Positions 52,669 through 62,295 of a stretch of DNA of 64,000 nucleotides are shown here, piece after piece. The stretch lies in assembly GCF_001641265.1 (NCBI RefSeq), contig NW_020167536.1:248001-312000 (forward strand), given 5' to 3'. Source of the DNA: Pseudogymnoascus destructans (lineage: Eukaryota; Ascomycota; Leotiomycetes; Thelebolales; Thelebolaceae). The notes below the pieces were generated by a model. The model saw nothing but the letters and a program-made list of their open reading frames with translations. It had not been told where the DNA came from and did not search any database. A program made the position numbers and the translations under genes. Within the stretch, counting starts at the first letter, position 1; every line of letters starts with the position of its first letter.

Positions 52669-54479
52669 AGCAGAAGGGGGGGGTATATAATACATACCAT
52701 ACCACCATCTTTTTCTCCCTTAACTATATACCCACGACGCGTCGTATCCGACATACACAGCGTCGCTATCACATACAGGTCCGGGTCCGGCTACCCGACA
52801 ACTGACTGCGGGTACGCTACTTATTACCACCTTGATATGCGAAATCAACAACCATATTACAGCACCCCGCGCATCTAATCACCGCTCTGCACTCACTTGC
52901 ATTGCGCGGAGAACACACATCGCATCACGAAACTAACTAAACCAACAAACGACGGCGCCGAGCGCTCTACATTGCTGGCGCGGGCGCGGCGTCCGCTCCC
53001 TATGCGGCTTTTTTTAGACTACCATGTCTCACCACACACCACTACATCATACACGTTATACACGTTTATTCCTGCGCTTGCATACATTACACGCCGTAAC
53101 TACGGTCGGCGGCCGGTCGATACAGTGGCGTTGATATCGCTAGTGTGTGTGCGAGGAGAGAAAAGGAGAGAGAGAGAGAGAAGAGAGGAAAGAAATGAAG
53201 GAGAGGAGGAAAAGAGAGGAGGGGGGAGGAGAGTGGTTACTACCGTTTATACCCCGGCGATCAGGGACAGAGGACTACACCGATGGATGAATGGACGGCG
53301 GATGGAAGGGGAGTAGCTGGGGTCGTGGGTTGGTTGGTGGAGGTAGATTTGTGGAGGGGTTGTCTGTCTGTAGATAGATGCGGAAAGAAAGATGAGAGAT
53401 AAGAGAGATAAGAGAGATGAGAGAGATGAGAGAGATGAGAGAGATGAGAGAGATGAGAGAGATGAGAGAGATGAGAGAGATGAGAGAGATGAGAGAGATG
53501 AGAGAGATGAGAGAGATGAGAGAGATGAGAGAGATGAGAGAGATGAGAGAGATGAGAGAGATGAGAGAGATGAGAGAGATGAGAGAGATGAGAGAGATGA
53601 GAGAGATGAGAGAGATGAGAGAGATGAGAGAGATGAGAGAGATAGGAGAGATAGGAGAGATAGGAGAGATAGGAGAGATAGGAGAGATAGGAGAGATAGG
53701 AGAGATAGGAGAGATAGGAGAGATAGGAGAGATAGGAGAGATGAGATAAGAAAGATATGAAAGTAATGGAAGTAATGAAAGTAATGAAAGATGAAATGTT
53801 TCCAAGACTTTGAGATGTGTGTGTGCAGGTGCTTTGTGTGTGTGTGTGAATAGATTCTGGGTGGGGTTTTATGTGTTAGTTATGTTTCTCGGAGAGATAT
53901 ATATACATATATGATCAAGGCAACCCTACCAGGACCAGTCTTGAGTTTGACCGCGCAATCATAATCAACTCAACCCTTCTAACCGTGGATGTGAAGCACT
54001 CTCAAGCCGTACTGGAGGTGGCGGGTGACGTCGTGGCACTCCTTCCCTCCTTCCCGGACTGCCTACTCTCGGAGGCATTGCTCCGTTCTTGCTGTTATTG
54101 GTCGTTCTTGCCGTCGTCGTTGGTCGTTCTTGCTGTCATTACTCGCTCTTGCCGTCGCCGTTGGTTCTTGCCATTGCTAATACTTTACTTCTGCTCTGGC
54201 TGGTTGCTGCTTCCTGGCTGAGCCCGAACCAGAGACCAGAGGATTGGGGGGGGGGGAGCAGAGAGCGGTTTTCCTAGCGGCCTTGTTGCCCTCGTCCCTC
54301 GTTATCCATAGAGGCATCGATATGGGACATTGTGCAACTTGGAATCTTCTATAGATCTCTCGGGTGAGTCGTCATCAAATAGCAATGGATGGTGATTTTG
54401 GCTATTTGATTGTCTCATACCTAGGGCGCAAAAGAAGGCGGGACGAGGGCACGAGATGTGGCTTGTCTATTTTTGTGTT
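52669..54479. other. Intergenic region with a 350-bp microsatellite
   Basis: No gene supported. Main feature is the GAGAGATGA array listed separately; also AGAGAG runs at 53165-53225, and TCTTGCCGTCGTCGTTGG-like repeats at about 54085-54180. Confidence 0.45.
53395..53745. repeat. 9-bp microsatellite in two homogeneous blocks (AGAGATGAG, then AGAGATAGG)
   Basis: About 26 units of AGAGATGAG (53410-53640) switch sharply to about 11 units of AGAGATAGG (53641-53740). Long frames on both strands over it are artefacts. Confidence 0.95.
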
Positions 54480-55031
54480 CTAATTCACATACCCACACCC
54501 AAACCTCTCACAATACCCCCTCACCCCCACCACAACAAGCAGCATCACCAGCAGCATCAACAAATACCGCGGCCCCTTCCGTACAACAGCCGAGACAAGA
54601 CGTTTTGCCGATACGGGGCGCGGGAGGGCGCGCACATGGCCGGGGGGAAGGATGCGGCGCGGTGTTCGTCGGAAGGGGTAACGCGCCCATATCAAAATCT
54701 TGTGTTGGGGGACGCGGAGCTCTCGTCTGGAGGGTGTAAGTTTCTCATCGCAGCATTCTCCGCCCTCCTCAGCGTGCACCTTCCCCCTATCACTCCGTCT
54801 CCGGTGCCTGGGACGTCTTCCCATTCGCGCGCTGCCTGCTGTGGTTGGGGGAGCCGGGTTGTTGTGAAAGCGGCTCTGTGCGAGGTGTGTGGCGAGGGCA
54901 TGATCGTTGAGGAAGCTGCGGTGGCAGGGGTCACACTCAGGGTGCGATTCAGAGCGGCGGATGTGAGAGCGGAGGGCGAGGCGGGTTGGGAAGGTGAGGG
55001 TGCAGGGGGCGCAGGATGTTTGGGGGGGCAT
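54480..55031 (-). CDS. Small protein with two C2H2-like fingers (3' end uncertain)
   Basis: From the ATG at 55031 the frame reads MPPQTSCAPCTLTFPTRLAL. Two units have identical spacing: C-X2-C-X12-H-X6-H (CAPC ... H ... H, then CDPC ... H ... H), ending near residue 60. The matched spacing argues for a real finger protein. Downstream the same frame is Arg-rich and unlike a protein up to its stop at 54480, so an intron or an earlier end is likely; an alternative frame at 54692-54934 (REWEDVPGTGDGVIGG) looks more acidic and protein-like. Function unknown; nucleic-acid binding is inferred. Confidence 0.45.
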   Translation of the reverse strand: MPPQTSCAPCTLTFPTRLALRSHIRRSESHPECDPCHRSFLNDHALATHLAQSRFHNNPAPPTTAGSARMGRRPRHRRRSDRGKVHAEEGGECCDEKLTPSRRELRVPQHKILIWARYPFRRTPRRILPPGHVRALPRPVSAKRLVSAVVRKGPRYLLMLLVMLLVVVGVRGYCERFGCGYVN

Positions 55032-55408
55032 GGTTTGTTCCCCTTTTTTTTTGGAAAGGAGAATGGGAGCTTGGGGGAATTCGGGAAGGTTAGATGGCGG
55101 GGAGTGGATGGTTGATGTATGTTTCTGTGTTGGAGGCGGGAGGCCGATGGGGTGGTGATCCTGTTGGAGGAAGAGACGGGAATGTTCTGTGCGCAGCATG
55201 GAACGAGGGGCGGTTGATGGGATAATGAAAATATAAAAAACGACTTTGAATTTGCGGTAGATAGTTTCAGGGTCTCTTCGTTAGGGCCTTAGTCCTTGTT
55301 GTCTCGGGCTTTTGGAATGCGATATTCTGGCGTATATTCTGAACTCATTCTGTTCGGGTCGTCCGGTTTACGCCCGCTCATATGGTTGATTGAGTCCTTT
55401 TAAGAAGA
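55032..55408. other. Intergenic region
   Basis: About 380 bp between two minus-strand genes. No feature recognised. Confidence 0.35.
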
Positions 55409-55843
55409 CTAGTTTTCATTGTTGGCCAACAAAGATTTCATCGGGGCCTTTCCCACCGCATCTATGGCATTTTTTACATATCTGTGCCCCCCGACATGGT
55501 AAATCGCCTTGCGGCTACTCTCGTCATCAGAATCAGGGTACAACACGAAAGGAACTGGGGTCTGAGGTGGATAGTCCGGCCAATCCAGCTGGGAAGATGC
55601 GGTGACGGGTCCATTCTGTGCCTTCGAACGTCTTCCTGCTGCCCACTCTGCGAGGAAGCTCCTAATTTTCTTGATCCCTCCATCGCCTGCTTCAATAGGC
55701 ACCTTCACCTCCAATTCCGCCATTTCCTCTATGGCCGTGACGTCTTGCTCGTGGTGTGGAACGCTGAGAAAGTGACCATCCAGAGTGAGAATCTCGTATA
55801 CGGTGACGAAAACGCCATCGACGTCGCTACGGTGCTGGTCCAG
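55409..55843 (-). CDS. Hypothetical protein, 5' end missing or in an unseen exon
   Basis: An open minus-strand frame of 144 codons. It contains DGVFVTVYEILTLDGHFLS, HEQDVTAIEEMAELEVKVPI, KKIRSFLAEWAAGRRSK and, near the end, YHVGGHRYVKNAIDAVGK. Codon-level coherence extends well upstream of the internal ATG at 55723, so the true start is probably further upstream. A TGA at 55844-55846 closes the frame exactly where a MITE-like element begins, suggesting truncation by insertion or a splice junction nearby. No domain recognised. Confidence 0.5.
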   Translation of the reverse strand: MDQHRSDVDGVFVTVYEILTLDGHFLSVPHHEQDVTAIEEMAELEVKVPIEAGDGGIKKIRSFLAEWAAGRRSKAQNGPVTASSQLDWPDYPPQTPVPFVLYPDSDDESSRKAIYHVGGHRYVKNAIDAVGKAPMKSLLANNEN

Positions 55844-55847
55844 TCAT

Positions 55848-55980
55848 GCTCGATCCTGAGATTAGCCCAGGGTTTCAGGTATTCTCACGAGGTAGCGAGC
55901 GCGTACGACGTGATCACTCGACGCAAATGTAGTTATGTCTAGAGAGTACCTGGAACCCTAGGCTAATCTCAGGATCGAGC
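55848..55980. mobile_element. MITE-like element with 39-bp terminal inverted repeats
   Basis: 133 bp. Left arm starts GCTCGATCCTGAGATTAGCC; the right arm is its reverse complement with 3 mismatches in 39, all transitions. AT flanks both ends (55846-55847 and 55981-55982), a possible 2-bp target duplication. The interior is about 55 bp and non-coding. Confidence 0.75.
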
Positions 55981-55983
55981 ATT

Positions 55984-56166
55984 GTGTTGCCCTGAGTAGA
56001 TATCCTCTAGGACTATGTCGCATTGACCTAGAGCCCCTATAGGGCTAGTAGAAGCTATGGCTTTCTTAGGCTATATAGGGGTAAGTTGTGCTAGGCTAGC
56101 CTAGCAGGTGTAGATTTTTATGTAGAACTCTGTAACCTAGATGAGTGCTACGAAGTCTGCTAGTAA
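55984..56166. other. Short spacer before the truncated X LTR
   Basis: Rich in CTAG and CTATAGGG-type short palindromes; no gene. Confidence 0.3.
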
Positions 56167-56392
56167 AAAAAAGCCAAAGGGTCGTAGCTTAGACTATTCC
56201 ACAACGCAGCAATCAGGTGTATGATGTGGTGAAGTGGTTTAGACAAGTTGCAACAAATGTTGAGTTTGAGAACTCAGGGGTAAGTCAGAGGTTAGCACCT
56301 CACTGACTTTTCAAAAACAGAGAATAACAAGATCAATGCTTGGAAGCTTGTAAAAGACGTGGAAGTATGTGATAGTCGATTTACTGTATTGT
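56167..56392 (-). mobile_element. Family X LTR, left part, truncated, split by Gypsy A
   Basis: AGCCAAAGGGTCGTAGC to TTTACTGTATTGT matches the interior of the X LTR in reverse orientation. About 100 bp of the LTR end (GTGCACCCACCATTACA side) are missing on the left. It continues at 63225. Confidence 0.88.
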
Positions 56393-56781
56393 TGTTACGA
56401 CGGAACAAGAAGGCTGGCCAACTACAGGACAGGAAGGAGGGAGGTCGCATGAGTCCGGCCCTGGTGCCTGGAGGGGCAGCGGGGAATAGTAGTTCCGAAA
56501 GTATCACGTGACGGACTCGCAGGATGATGAGAAGAGTCCTAAGAGTCCAGGACTCCGAGGACTCGAGTGAGTTCCCAAGAGTCCACTAGGCACGACGCCA
56601 CTATATAAGTAGATAGTATTCCCTTAGATAGGAGCTTCGTGCTCAACTCAATACAGTATTTGTTATATACTAGTAACGTGTTACTTGAAGCCTTTGTGTC
56701 TGATCCCCTGCCTCCTCTGATAAGTAAACCTTTACGCAAGAGAACCTCTGTGTCTTCTATCATTTAGAAGTCAGCGTTACA
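56393..56781 (+). repeat. Gypsy A 5' LTR
   Basis: TGTTACGACGG to GTCAGCGTTACA. Contains a TATA-like CTATATAAGT at 56601-56610 and a cluster of AGAGTCC/GGACTC short repeats at 56535-56585 that could be promoter sites. Confidence 0.95.
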
Positions 56782-56827
56782 CTTTGAGCACCACTTCTAC
56801 GAGGCACTGGCTCATACACAAAGCAAC

Positions 56828-58765
56828 ATGTCTGTCGTCAGTTCGAAGGGGAAAACCCCCACCACGCCAACTTCGTCTCAGAGGTCTAAGCCTGAGAATG
56901 AAGAGATGCCCGACGCACCCACCGTCAACGAACTCAAGGAAACTCTATGCGTCAAGTTGCCCGACACTTACTCCGGCAACCGAAAGGAACTTGAGGTGTT
57001 TTTGCTACAGGTCGAACTGTACCAGCACTTCAATGACGAGAAGTTTCCCACCCAGGAGAGCTATGCCCTATGGACTGCGTCCTACCTTAGGGGGGAAGCC
57101 CTGCGATGGATCGAACCATTCCTCAAGGACTATTTCAAATATGAAAGTACCAATGGAAGCATGACAACTACGCAGACTATGTTTGGCAGCTGGAAAGGAT
57201 TCTGTAAGGAAATCCGACGCATGTTCGGAGACATCGATGAGATTAAGACCGCAGAAGACCATCTGTTTGCACTTAAGCAGACTGGCAGCGCCCTCACATA
57301 CTCCACAGAATTCCAGAGATACGGCAATCAGACAGGATGGGACGCCAGCGCACTCATCAGCCACTACCGACGTGGGCTGAAGAGCCATATACGTATGGAA
57401 CTTGCCCGTTTGGAACAACAACCAACGGACATGGTAGCGCTAATCGAACATACGGTCCGAATCGACAATCGACTATACGAATTCCAGAAGGAACGTCGGA
57501 CCTATGACAAGCCCAAGAAAAGTTACCCCTACCGGGGAAACGAGGGCAGACGACGGGATCAACACCCGCGAGACAACCGTTGGTCGGACCCAATGGAACT
57601 CGATGCCACGTTCAAACCTGGACGACCCCGTGACCCTAAGAAAGACAGACAATTCAAGGAACGACTCTGTTTTAACTGCGACAAGCCAGGCCACATGGCC
57701 CGAGACTGCAGACAGCCAAAGAAAGGGAACGGCGGACGCAAAGTCGGCAAGCAACTTAACGCCACCTGGACAGGACAGTTGAACGCAACGTTTGTGAGCA
57801 AACAGGACTGGGGAATAAACGGCGAAAGCACCCCAGAAGACGAGAGCTCAGACGAAGGGTCGGAGGCGGAATCGTTCACCGTCTCGGAACAGGAGACCTT
57901 CAATGAACTCGCACCTACGGAACCAATGAGTCCACGGTGCAAGAGCGTAGTAAGACGCATGGCAAAACACGCCCACGCGAAGATTAGGGCTGAACGAGAC
58001 AAGCCCAGCGGCCAGAGGAGAATCCCCACGCTTAAGGGCATCTACGGGAACCTGTTACAGGAACTTCCGTTAAAATGCAAGGTGGACGACTGCAAGGATG
58101 ACCTCTGGAGATACTACGACCAACTAACGAATACCCGCAGGCTGCTTGGCACGTCCCAAGACGTAGCTAAGTTGGAAGCCCAAGAAGCGGAAGAACTGGA
58201 GAAGGATGTCGAGCATATGGCTAAACTGAAGTATATGAAAAGCGTCAAACTTTACTACCAGGACCGCAGGAGAGCCCTGAAGAAGTACGACGAGAAAGCC
58301 AGAGATATGCTCCGACGGGAAAATGCGAGACCCACTCCACACATCGAAAGGAGAGCCATGGAGCAACTAGACACGTTCTCCACGCCTCCGAGGGAAGATA
58401 GTGCATGGGTGAGAGGACAGCAGGAACTATCAACGACAGACGCAACAGAGACTGATCATCCCTGGCACGCGTATGTCTACTGGGAGTATTGCAGCGAAGA
58501 TGACTGCAAGCTCCACTGGAAAAAGAAACACCAGAATCAGTTGTTTCCCCGATCCTCGCCCAGGATACACTTCAGAGACGCAGAGCAAGTTCATGCCCTC
58601 AGGCGAAGCCAGTCTGAAGGGGACTTGCCTATCAAAAGCGAACAGGTATACGAGAAATACCCACATCTGCTAGATGAAGCAGAAGAACGAGGGAAACGAT
58701 CTCCCCAAGGACCACCATTGGAAACGGATGAATACTATCCTTCCTCGGACGAGTCAAAAAACTAG
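56828..58765 (+). CDS. Gypsy A Gag, zinc-knuckle protein
   Basis: 645 residues. The capsid-like gag core spans about 40-220 (VKLPDTYSGNRKELEVFLLQ, YLRGEALRWIEPFLKDYF, LFALKQTGSALTYSTEFQRY, LISHYRRGLKSHI). A classical zinc knuckle, CFNCDKPGHMARDC, is at about 281-294. Unusually, about 350 residues follow the knuckle: an acidic region, a basic helical region, and a second Cys/His set (C554-X4-C559-X2-H562-X4-H567). The last codons before the TAG form a slippery heptamer (58756-58762). Gag forms the virus-like particle and packages RNA. No defects seen. Confidence 0.95.
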   Translation: MSVVSSKGKTPTTPTSSQRSKPENEEMPDAPTVNELKETLCVKLPDTYSGNRKELEVFLLQVELYQHFNDEKFPTQESYALWTASYLRGEALRWIEPFLKDYFKYESTNGSMTTTQTMFGSWKGFCKEIRRMFGDIDEIKTAEDHLFALKQTGSALTYSTEFQRYGNQTGWDASALISHYRRGLKSHIRMELARLEQQPTDMVALIEHTVRIDNRLYEFQKERRTYDKPKKSYPYRGNEGRRRDQHPRDNRWSDPMELDATFKPGRPRDPKKDRQFKERLCFNCDKPGHMARDCRQPKKGNGGRKVGKQLNATWTGQLNATFVSKQDWGINGESTPEDESSDEGSEAESFTVSEQETFNELAPTEPMSPRCKSVVRRMAKHAHAKIRAERDKPSGQRRIPTLKGIYGNLLQELPLKCKVDDCKDDLWRYYDQLTNTRRLLGTSQDVAKLEAQEAEELEKDVEHMAKLKYMKSVKLYYQDRRRALKKYDEKARDMLRRENARPTPHIERRAMEQLDTFSTPPREDSAWVRGQQELSTTDATETDHPWHAYVYWEYCSEDDCKLHWKKKHQNQLFPRSSPRIHFRDAEQVHALRRSQSEGDLPIKSEQVYEKYPHLLDEAEERGKRSPQGPPLETDEYYPSSDESKN

Positions 58766-58797
58766 GAGTCCTCGACGGTAGGCCACCGGCGAGCGAC
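58756..58797 (+). promoter_or_regulatory. Predicted -1 programmed frameshift signal (slippery A_AAA_AAC plus hairpin)
   Basis: In the gag frame the end reads TCA AAA AAC TAG, so 58756-58762 is A AAA AAC, a canonical X_XXY_YYZ heptamer. Pol is in the -1 frame and stays open from 58756 to its first ATG at 58798. After a 5-nt spacer (58763-58767) a hairpin can form: GTC CTCG (58768-58774) and CGGT (58776-58779) pair with ACCG (58785-58788), CGAG (58790-58793) and GAC (58795-58797), leaving a 5-nt loop, one mismatch and one bulged base. Confidence 0.75.
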
Positions 58798-61700
58798 ATG
58801 AAGAGGCCTAGTACAGACCAGCTATGCGCCACGATGGGCAGCATGCAACTATATGTGGTCGCTAAGATACAACAGCGACACCTCCGAGCAATGATTGACT
58901 CAGGAGCGACGGGCAACTTTATGACAAAGAAAGTAGCAGACACGCAAGGTTTCAAGACGCAATTGAAAACCGAACCATACCCGTTAATGGTCGTAGATGG
59001 AGAGCCCATCTCGACTAATGAAGGAATGGTGACCCACGAAACGGTCCCATTGGAAATGGTCATGCTACACGGGCACAAGGAAACGATTCAGTTTGACATC
59101 GTGCACATGGACAACCATGCGTGCATCCTTGGTATGCCATGGCTCAAGAAACACAACCCCCAGATCGACTGGTGGAATGAGAAAGTTGTGATGAGCCAGT
59201 GCGCGTGTGAACAACGGACGGACACGCGACAACGGGAGAAACCCTCCCAGGGCCGGAAGGAGTTATGTGCAACCTCCGAGCTCGATGACCTAGCCCAGGC
59301 ATCCTCACCGATGAGTATACCGGTGGAGTACAAGGAATACGAGCAATTATTCCAGGAAGGCCCTAAGAACGAGGCGCTTCCTAAGCACCAACCATGGGAT
59401 CACGAGATACCTTTGGAGAAAGACAAGAGTCCACCGTTCGGACCAATATATCAGCTATCGGAAAAGGAGCTGAAGGTACTTAAGGAGTACATTGATGATA
59501 ACCTAGCGAAAGGATTCATCAGACCATCCACATCACCAGCAGGAAGTCCGGTGCTTTTCGTACCAAAGAAAGACGGCTCCCTACGGTTATGTGTGGACTA
59601 TCGAGCGTTGAACAACATCACAATCAAGGACAGGTATGCCCTGCCGTTAATCAACGAACTACACGATAGATTTCAAGGAGCAAAGATCTTCAGTAAGCTA
59701 GATCTGCGAGGAGCATACAACCTGATCCGAATCAAGGCTGGGGAAGAGTGGAAAACAGCATTCCGCACCCGCTATGGCCTATTCGAGTATCAAGTCATGC
59801 CCTTTGGGCTAACAAACGCACCCGCATCTATGCAACGACTGATGAATGATGCTTTGCACGAATACTTAGACATCTTTACCATTGTCTACCTAGACGATGT
59901 CCTGGTGTATTCAACAACCAAGGAGGAGCATGTCAAGCATGTCAAACTCGTCCTGAAGAAACTAAAAGAGTACAGCTTACTCCTCAAACCAGAGAAGTGC
60001 GAGTTCCATAAAAACCAAGTCGAATTCTTGGGTTACATTATTGGAACGCACGGCATCAAGATGGACCAAGCAAAAGTAACGGCAGTGTTGGAATGGCCAA
60101 CACCGACCACGGTCAAGGAAGTGCAAGCCTTCCTAGGCTTCGCCAACTTCTACCGGAGATTCATCTCGGGATATTCCAAGGTAGCTCAACCACTCACGGA
60201 GCTTACCAGAAAGGATCTCGAATTCAAATGGACGGACAAGGCAGAGGCTGCTTTCCAGGAACTTAAGACGAAGTTCACGGAAGCACCTATCCTTGCTACA
60301 TTTGACCCTGCAAAGAAGATCATCCTCGAAACGGACTCTTCTGACTTCGCAATTGGAGCATGTCTGAATCAACCAGACGAGAACGGTAAGTTCAAACCAA
60401 TCGCGTACTACTCTAGGAAACTGTCACCCGCGGAACTCAATTACGACATCCACGACAAGGAGCTACTGGCTATTGTCGTTGCCTTTGAGCAGTGGCGAGT
60501 ATATCTTGAGGGACCCACCTACCCTGTGCAGGTATGGACGGATCACAAGAACCTCATATATTTCACCACAACCAAGGTTTTAAACCGCAGACAAGTCCGC
60601 TGGGCAGAAACCCTCGCAGCCTACAACTTCACGATAACCTATCGCAAGGGCTCCGAGAATGCAAGAGCAGATGCTCTCAGCAGACGGACCGACTACGCCG
60701 GCCCAAAGGAAGAAAGACCTAGAGCAATTCTGAAGAAAACAGATGCAGGAATACAGTACAACGAGTTACTAGCGACGATCTCAGTCATCGAAGATACAGA
60801 ACTCGAGGAAAGACTCAAGAAAGCTTACGCAACAGACGAATGCGCCAAGCGAGTCTTGTCCAAAGTCGAAGGCGACTTCACCATCGACGAACAAGGATTG
60901 ATTCGATACAAAGGGTTAGTGTATGTCCCAAGTCAAATGAGACGCCCGCTGGTGCAAGAACAACACTCGTTACCAGCACACGGTCATCAGGGAGTAACAC
61001 GAACCTTTGAACGAATCACTCGACACTACTACTTCCCAGGTATGAGGAAGCAGGTAGAGACAGTGGTAAGAGAGTGCGACATTTGCAGCAAGTCAAAATC
61101 CAATAGGCACCTGCCATACGGACAACTCAAGTCGACACCAGTACCAAAAGGAGCGTGGAAATCAATAGCTTTGGACTTCATCGTCAAGCTTCCACCCTCC
61201 AAGGACCCGTTAACAGGAATAGAATATGACTCTATCCTCGTCATCACGGAAAGACTCACGAAATATGGGAAGTTTATACCATATCTAGAAGCTAGCGACG
61301 CCGAGGCGCTCGCATATACCTTCATTCGAGTCATATTAGCCGATCATGGGATGCCAGAAGAAATCATCTCAGATAGAGACAAGCTCTTTACTTCGAAATT
61401 CTGGAAATCATTGATGGCGCTACTGGGAACAAATCATAAGCTGTCAACAGCTTTTCATCCCCAGACAGACGGCCAAACAGAAAGATTAAATCAGACCCTT
61501 GAACAGTACCTGCGAAGCTATGTCAATCATCAACAGGATAACTGGGTTCAGATCGTACCCATCGCACAGTTTGCATATAACAGCGCGATGACAGAAGCAA
61601 CGAAAGTCTCACCGTTCTTTGCCAATTATGGCTACCAGCCAGAAGCATATAGGCAACCAAGACCGGATGAATCACGAGCTGAACAAGCCCTGATCGTGGT

Positions 61701-62295
61701 GGAACAACTGAGATCGTTCCACGAACAACTTGCGACGGACATCCAATTCTTAAATGAACGATCCGCCGCATACGCAAACAAGAAGCGCAGTATGGAACCT
61801 GCCTTCAAGGAGGGGGATAAAGTATACCTACTCCGGAAACATATCAAAACGAAACGACCAAGCACAAAGTTGGACTTCAAGAAATTGGGACCATTCAAAA
61901 TATTGAACAAAGTCAGCTCAGTTAATTACAGACTGCAGCTACCCAGGAAGTCTAGACTACACCCGGTATTTCATGTCTCACTACTGGAACCAGCAAGAGG
62001 AAATACCCCAATTGCGACCGACACCGAACTCCAACCCGAGAATGAGATAATCGAATATGAGGTCGAAGCGATCCTAGACAGAAGGTTAGTAGGACGTCGA
62101 GAAGAGTTTTTGATAAAATGGGAAAATTACGAACCTACGGATAATTCGTGGGAACCAACAAGGAACATCAGCAAAGAACTGCTGGAGGAATATCGACGCC
62201 GCCATCCGCCAGCCATTGATCCCAAGATGCAGGGGAGTAGGCCAGTGGATCGGAGGAAGCGGAGGTCCCGGTCACAGACGAGGAGGCAGCGCTAA
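58798..62295 (+). CDS. Gypsy A Pol polyprotein (protease, RT, RNase H, integrase, chromodomain)
   Basis: 1165 residues counted from the first ATG, though translation probably begins by -1 frameshift from gag. Protease: MIDSGATGNF at about 32-41. RT at about 215-400 with LRLCVDYRALN, LPFGLTN-type MPFGLTNAPASMQR and active site YLDDVLVYS. RNase H about 495-620 (LETDSSDFAIGACLNQ, YRKGSENARADALSRR). Integrase zinc-binding HHCC (about 720-770, HQGVTRTFERITRHYYFP ... CDICSKSK), DDE core (SIALDFIVKLP, IISDRDKLF, FHPQTDGQTERLNQTLEQYL). C-terminal chromodomain about 1085-1140 (EYEVEAILDRRLVGRREEFL). All catalytic residues are in place, and the 3' end overlaps the antisense ORF by 128 bp. Confidence 0.96.
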   Translation: MKRPSTDQLCATMGSMQLYVVAKIQQRHLRAMIDSGATGNFMTKKVADTQGFKTQLKTEPYPLMVVDGEPISTNEGMVTHETVPLEMVMLHGHKETIQFDIVHMDNHACILGMPWLKKHNPQIDWWNEKVVMSQCACEQRTDTRQREKPSQGRKELCATSELDDLAQASSPMSIPVEYKEYEQLFQEGPKNEALPKHQPWDHEIPLEKDKSPPFGPIYQLSEKELKVLKEYIDDNLAKGFIRPSTSPAGSPVLFVPKKDGSLRLCVDYRALNNITIKDRYALPLINELHDRFQGAKIFSKLDLRGAYNLIRIKAGEEWKTAFRTRYGLFEYQVMPFGLTNAPASMQRLMNDALHEYLDIFTIVYLDDVLVYSTTKEEHVKHVKLVLKKLKEYSLLLKPEKCEFHKNQVEFLGYIIGTHGIKMDQAKVTAVLEWPTPTTVKEVQAFLGFANFYRRFISGYSKVAQPLTELTRKDLEFKWTDKAEAAFQELKTKFTEAPILATFDPAKKIILETDSSDFAIGACLNQPDENGKFKPIAYYSRKLSPAELNYDIHDKELLAIVVAFEQWRVYLEGPTYPVQVWTDHKNLIYFTTTKVLNRRQVRWAETLAAYNFTITYRKGSENARADALSRRTDYAGPKEERPRAILKKTDAGIQYNELLATISVIEDTELEERLKKAYATDECAKRVLSKVEGDFTIDEQGLIRYKGLVYVPSQMRRPLVQEQHSLPAHGHQGVTRTFERITRHYYFPGMRKQVETVVRECDICSKSKSNRHLPYGQLKSTPVPKGAWKSIALDFIVKLPPSKDPLTGIEYDSILVITERLTKYGKFIPYLEASDAEALAYTFIRVILADHGMPEEIISDRDKLFTSKFWKSLMALLGTNHKLSTAFHPQTDGQTERLNQTLEQYLRSYVNHQQDNWVQIVPIAQFAYNSAMTEATKVSPFFANYGYQPEAYRQPRPDESRAEQALIVVEQLRSFHEQLATDIQFLNERSAAYANKKRSMEPAFKEGDKVYLLRKHIKTKRPSTKLDFKKLGPFKILNKVSSVNYRLQLPRKSRLHPVFHVSLLEPARGNTPIATDTELQPENEIIEYEVEAILDRRLVGRREEFLIKWENYEPTDNSWEPTRNISKELLEEYRRRHPPAIDPKMQGSRPVDRRKRRSRSQTRRQR

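Noticed and set aside
53275..53805. Long open frames on both strands (repeating Arg-Asp-Glu, Ile-Ser-Leu and similar).
   Set aside because: They are translations of a 9-bp microsatellite, whose period keeps frames open.
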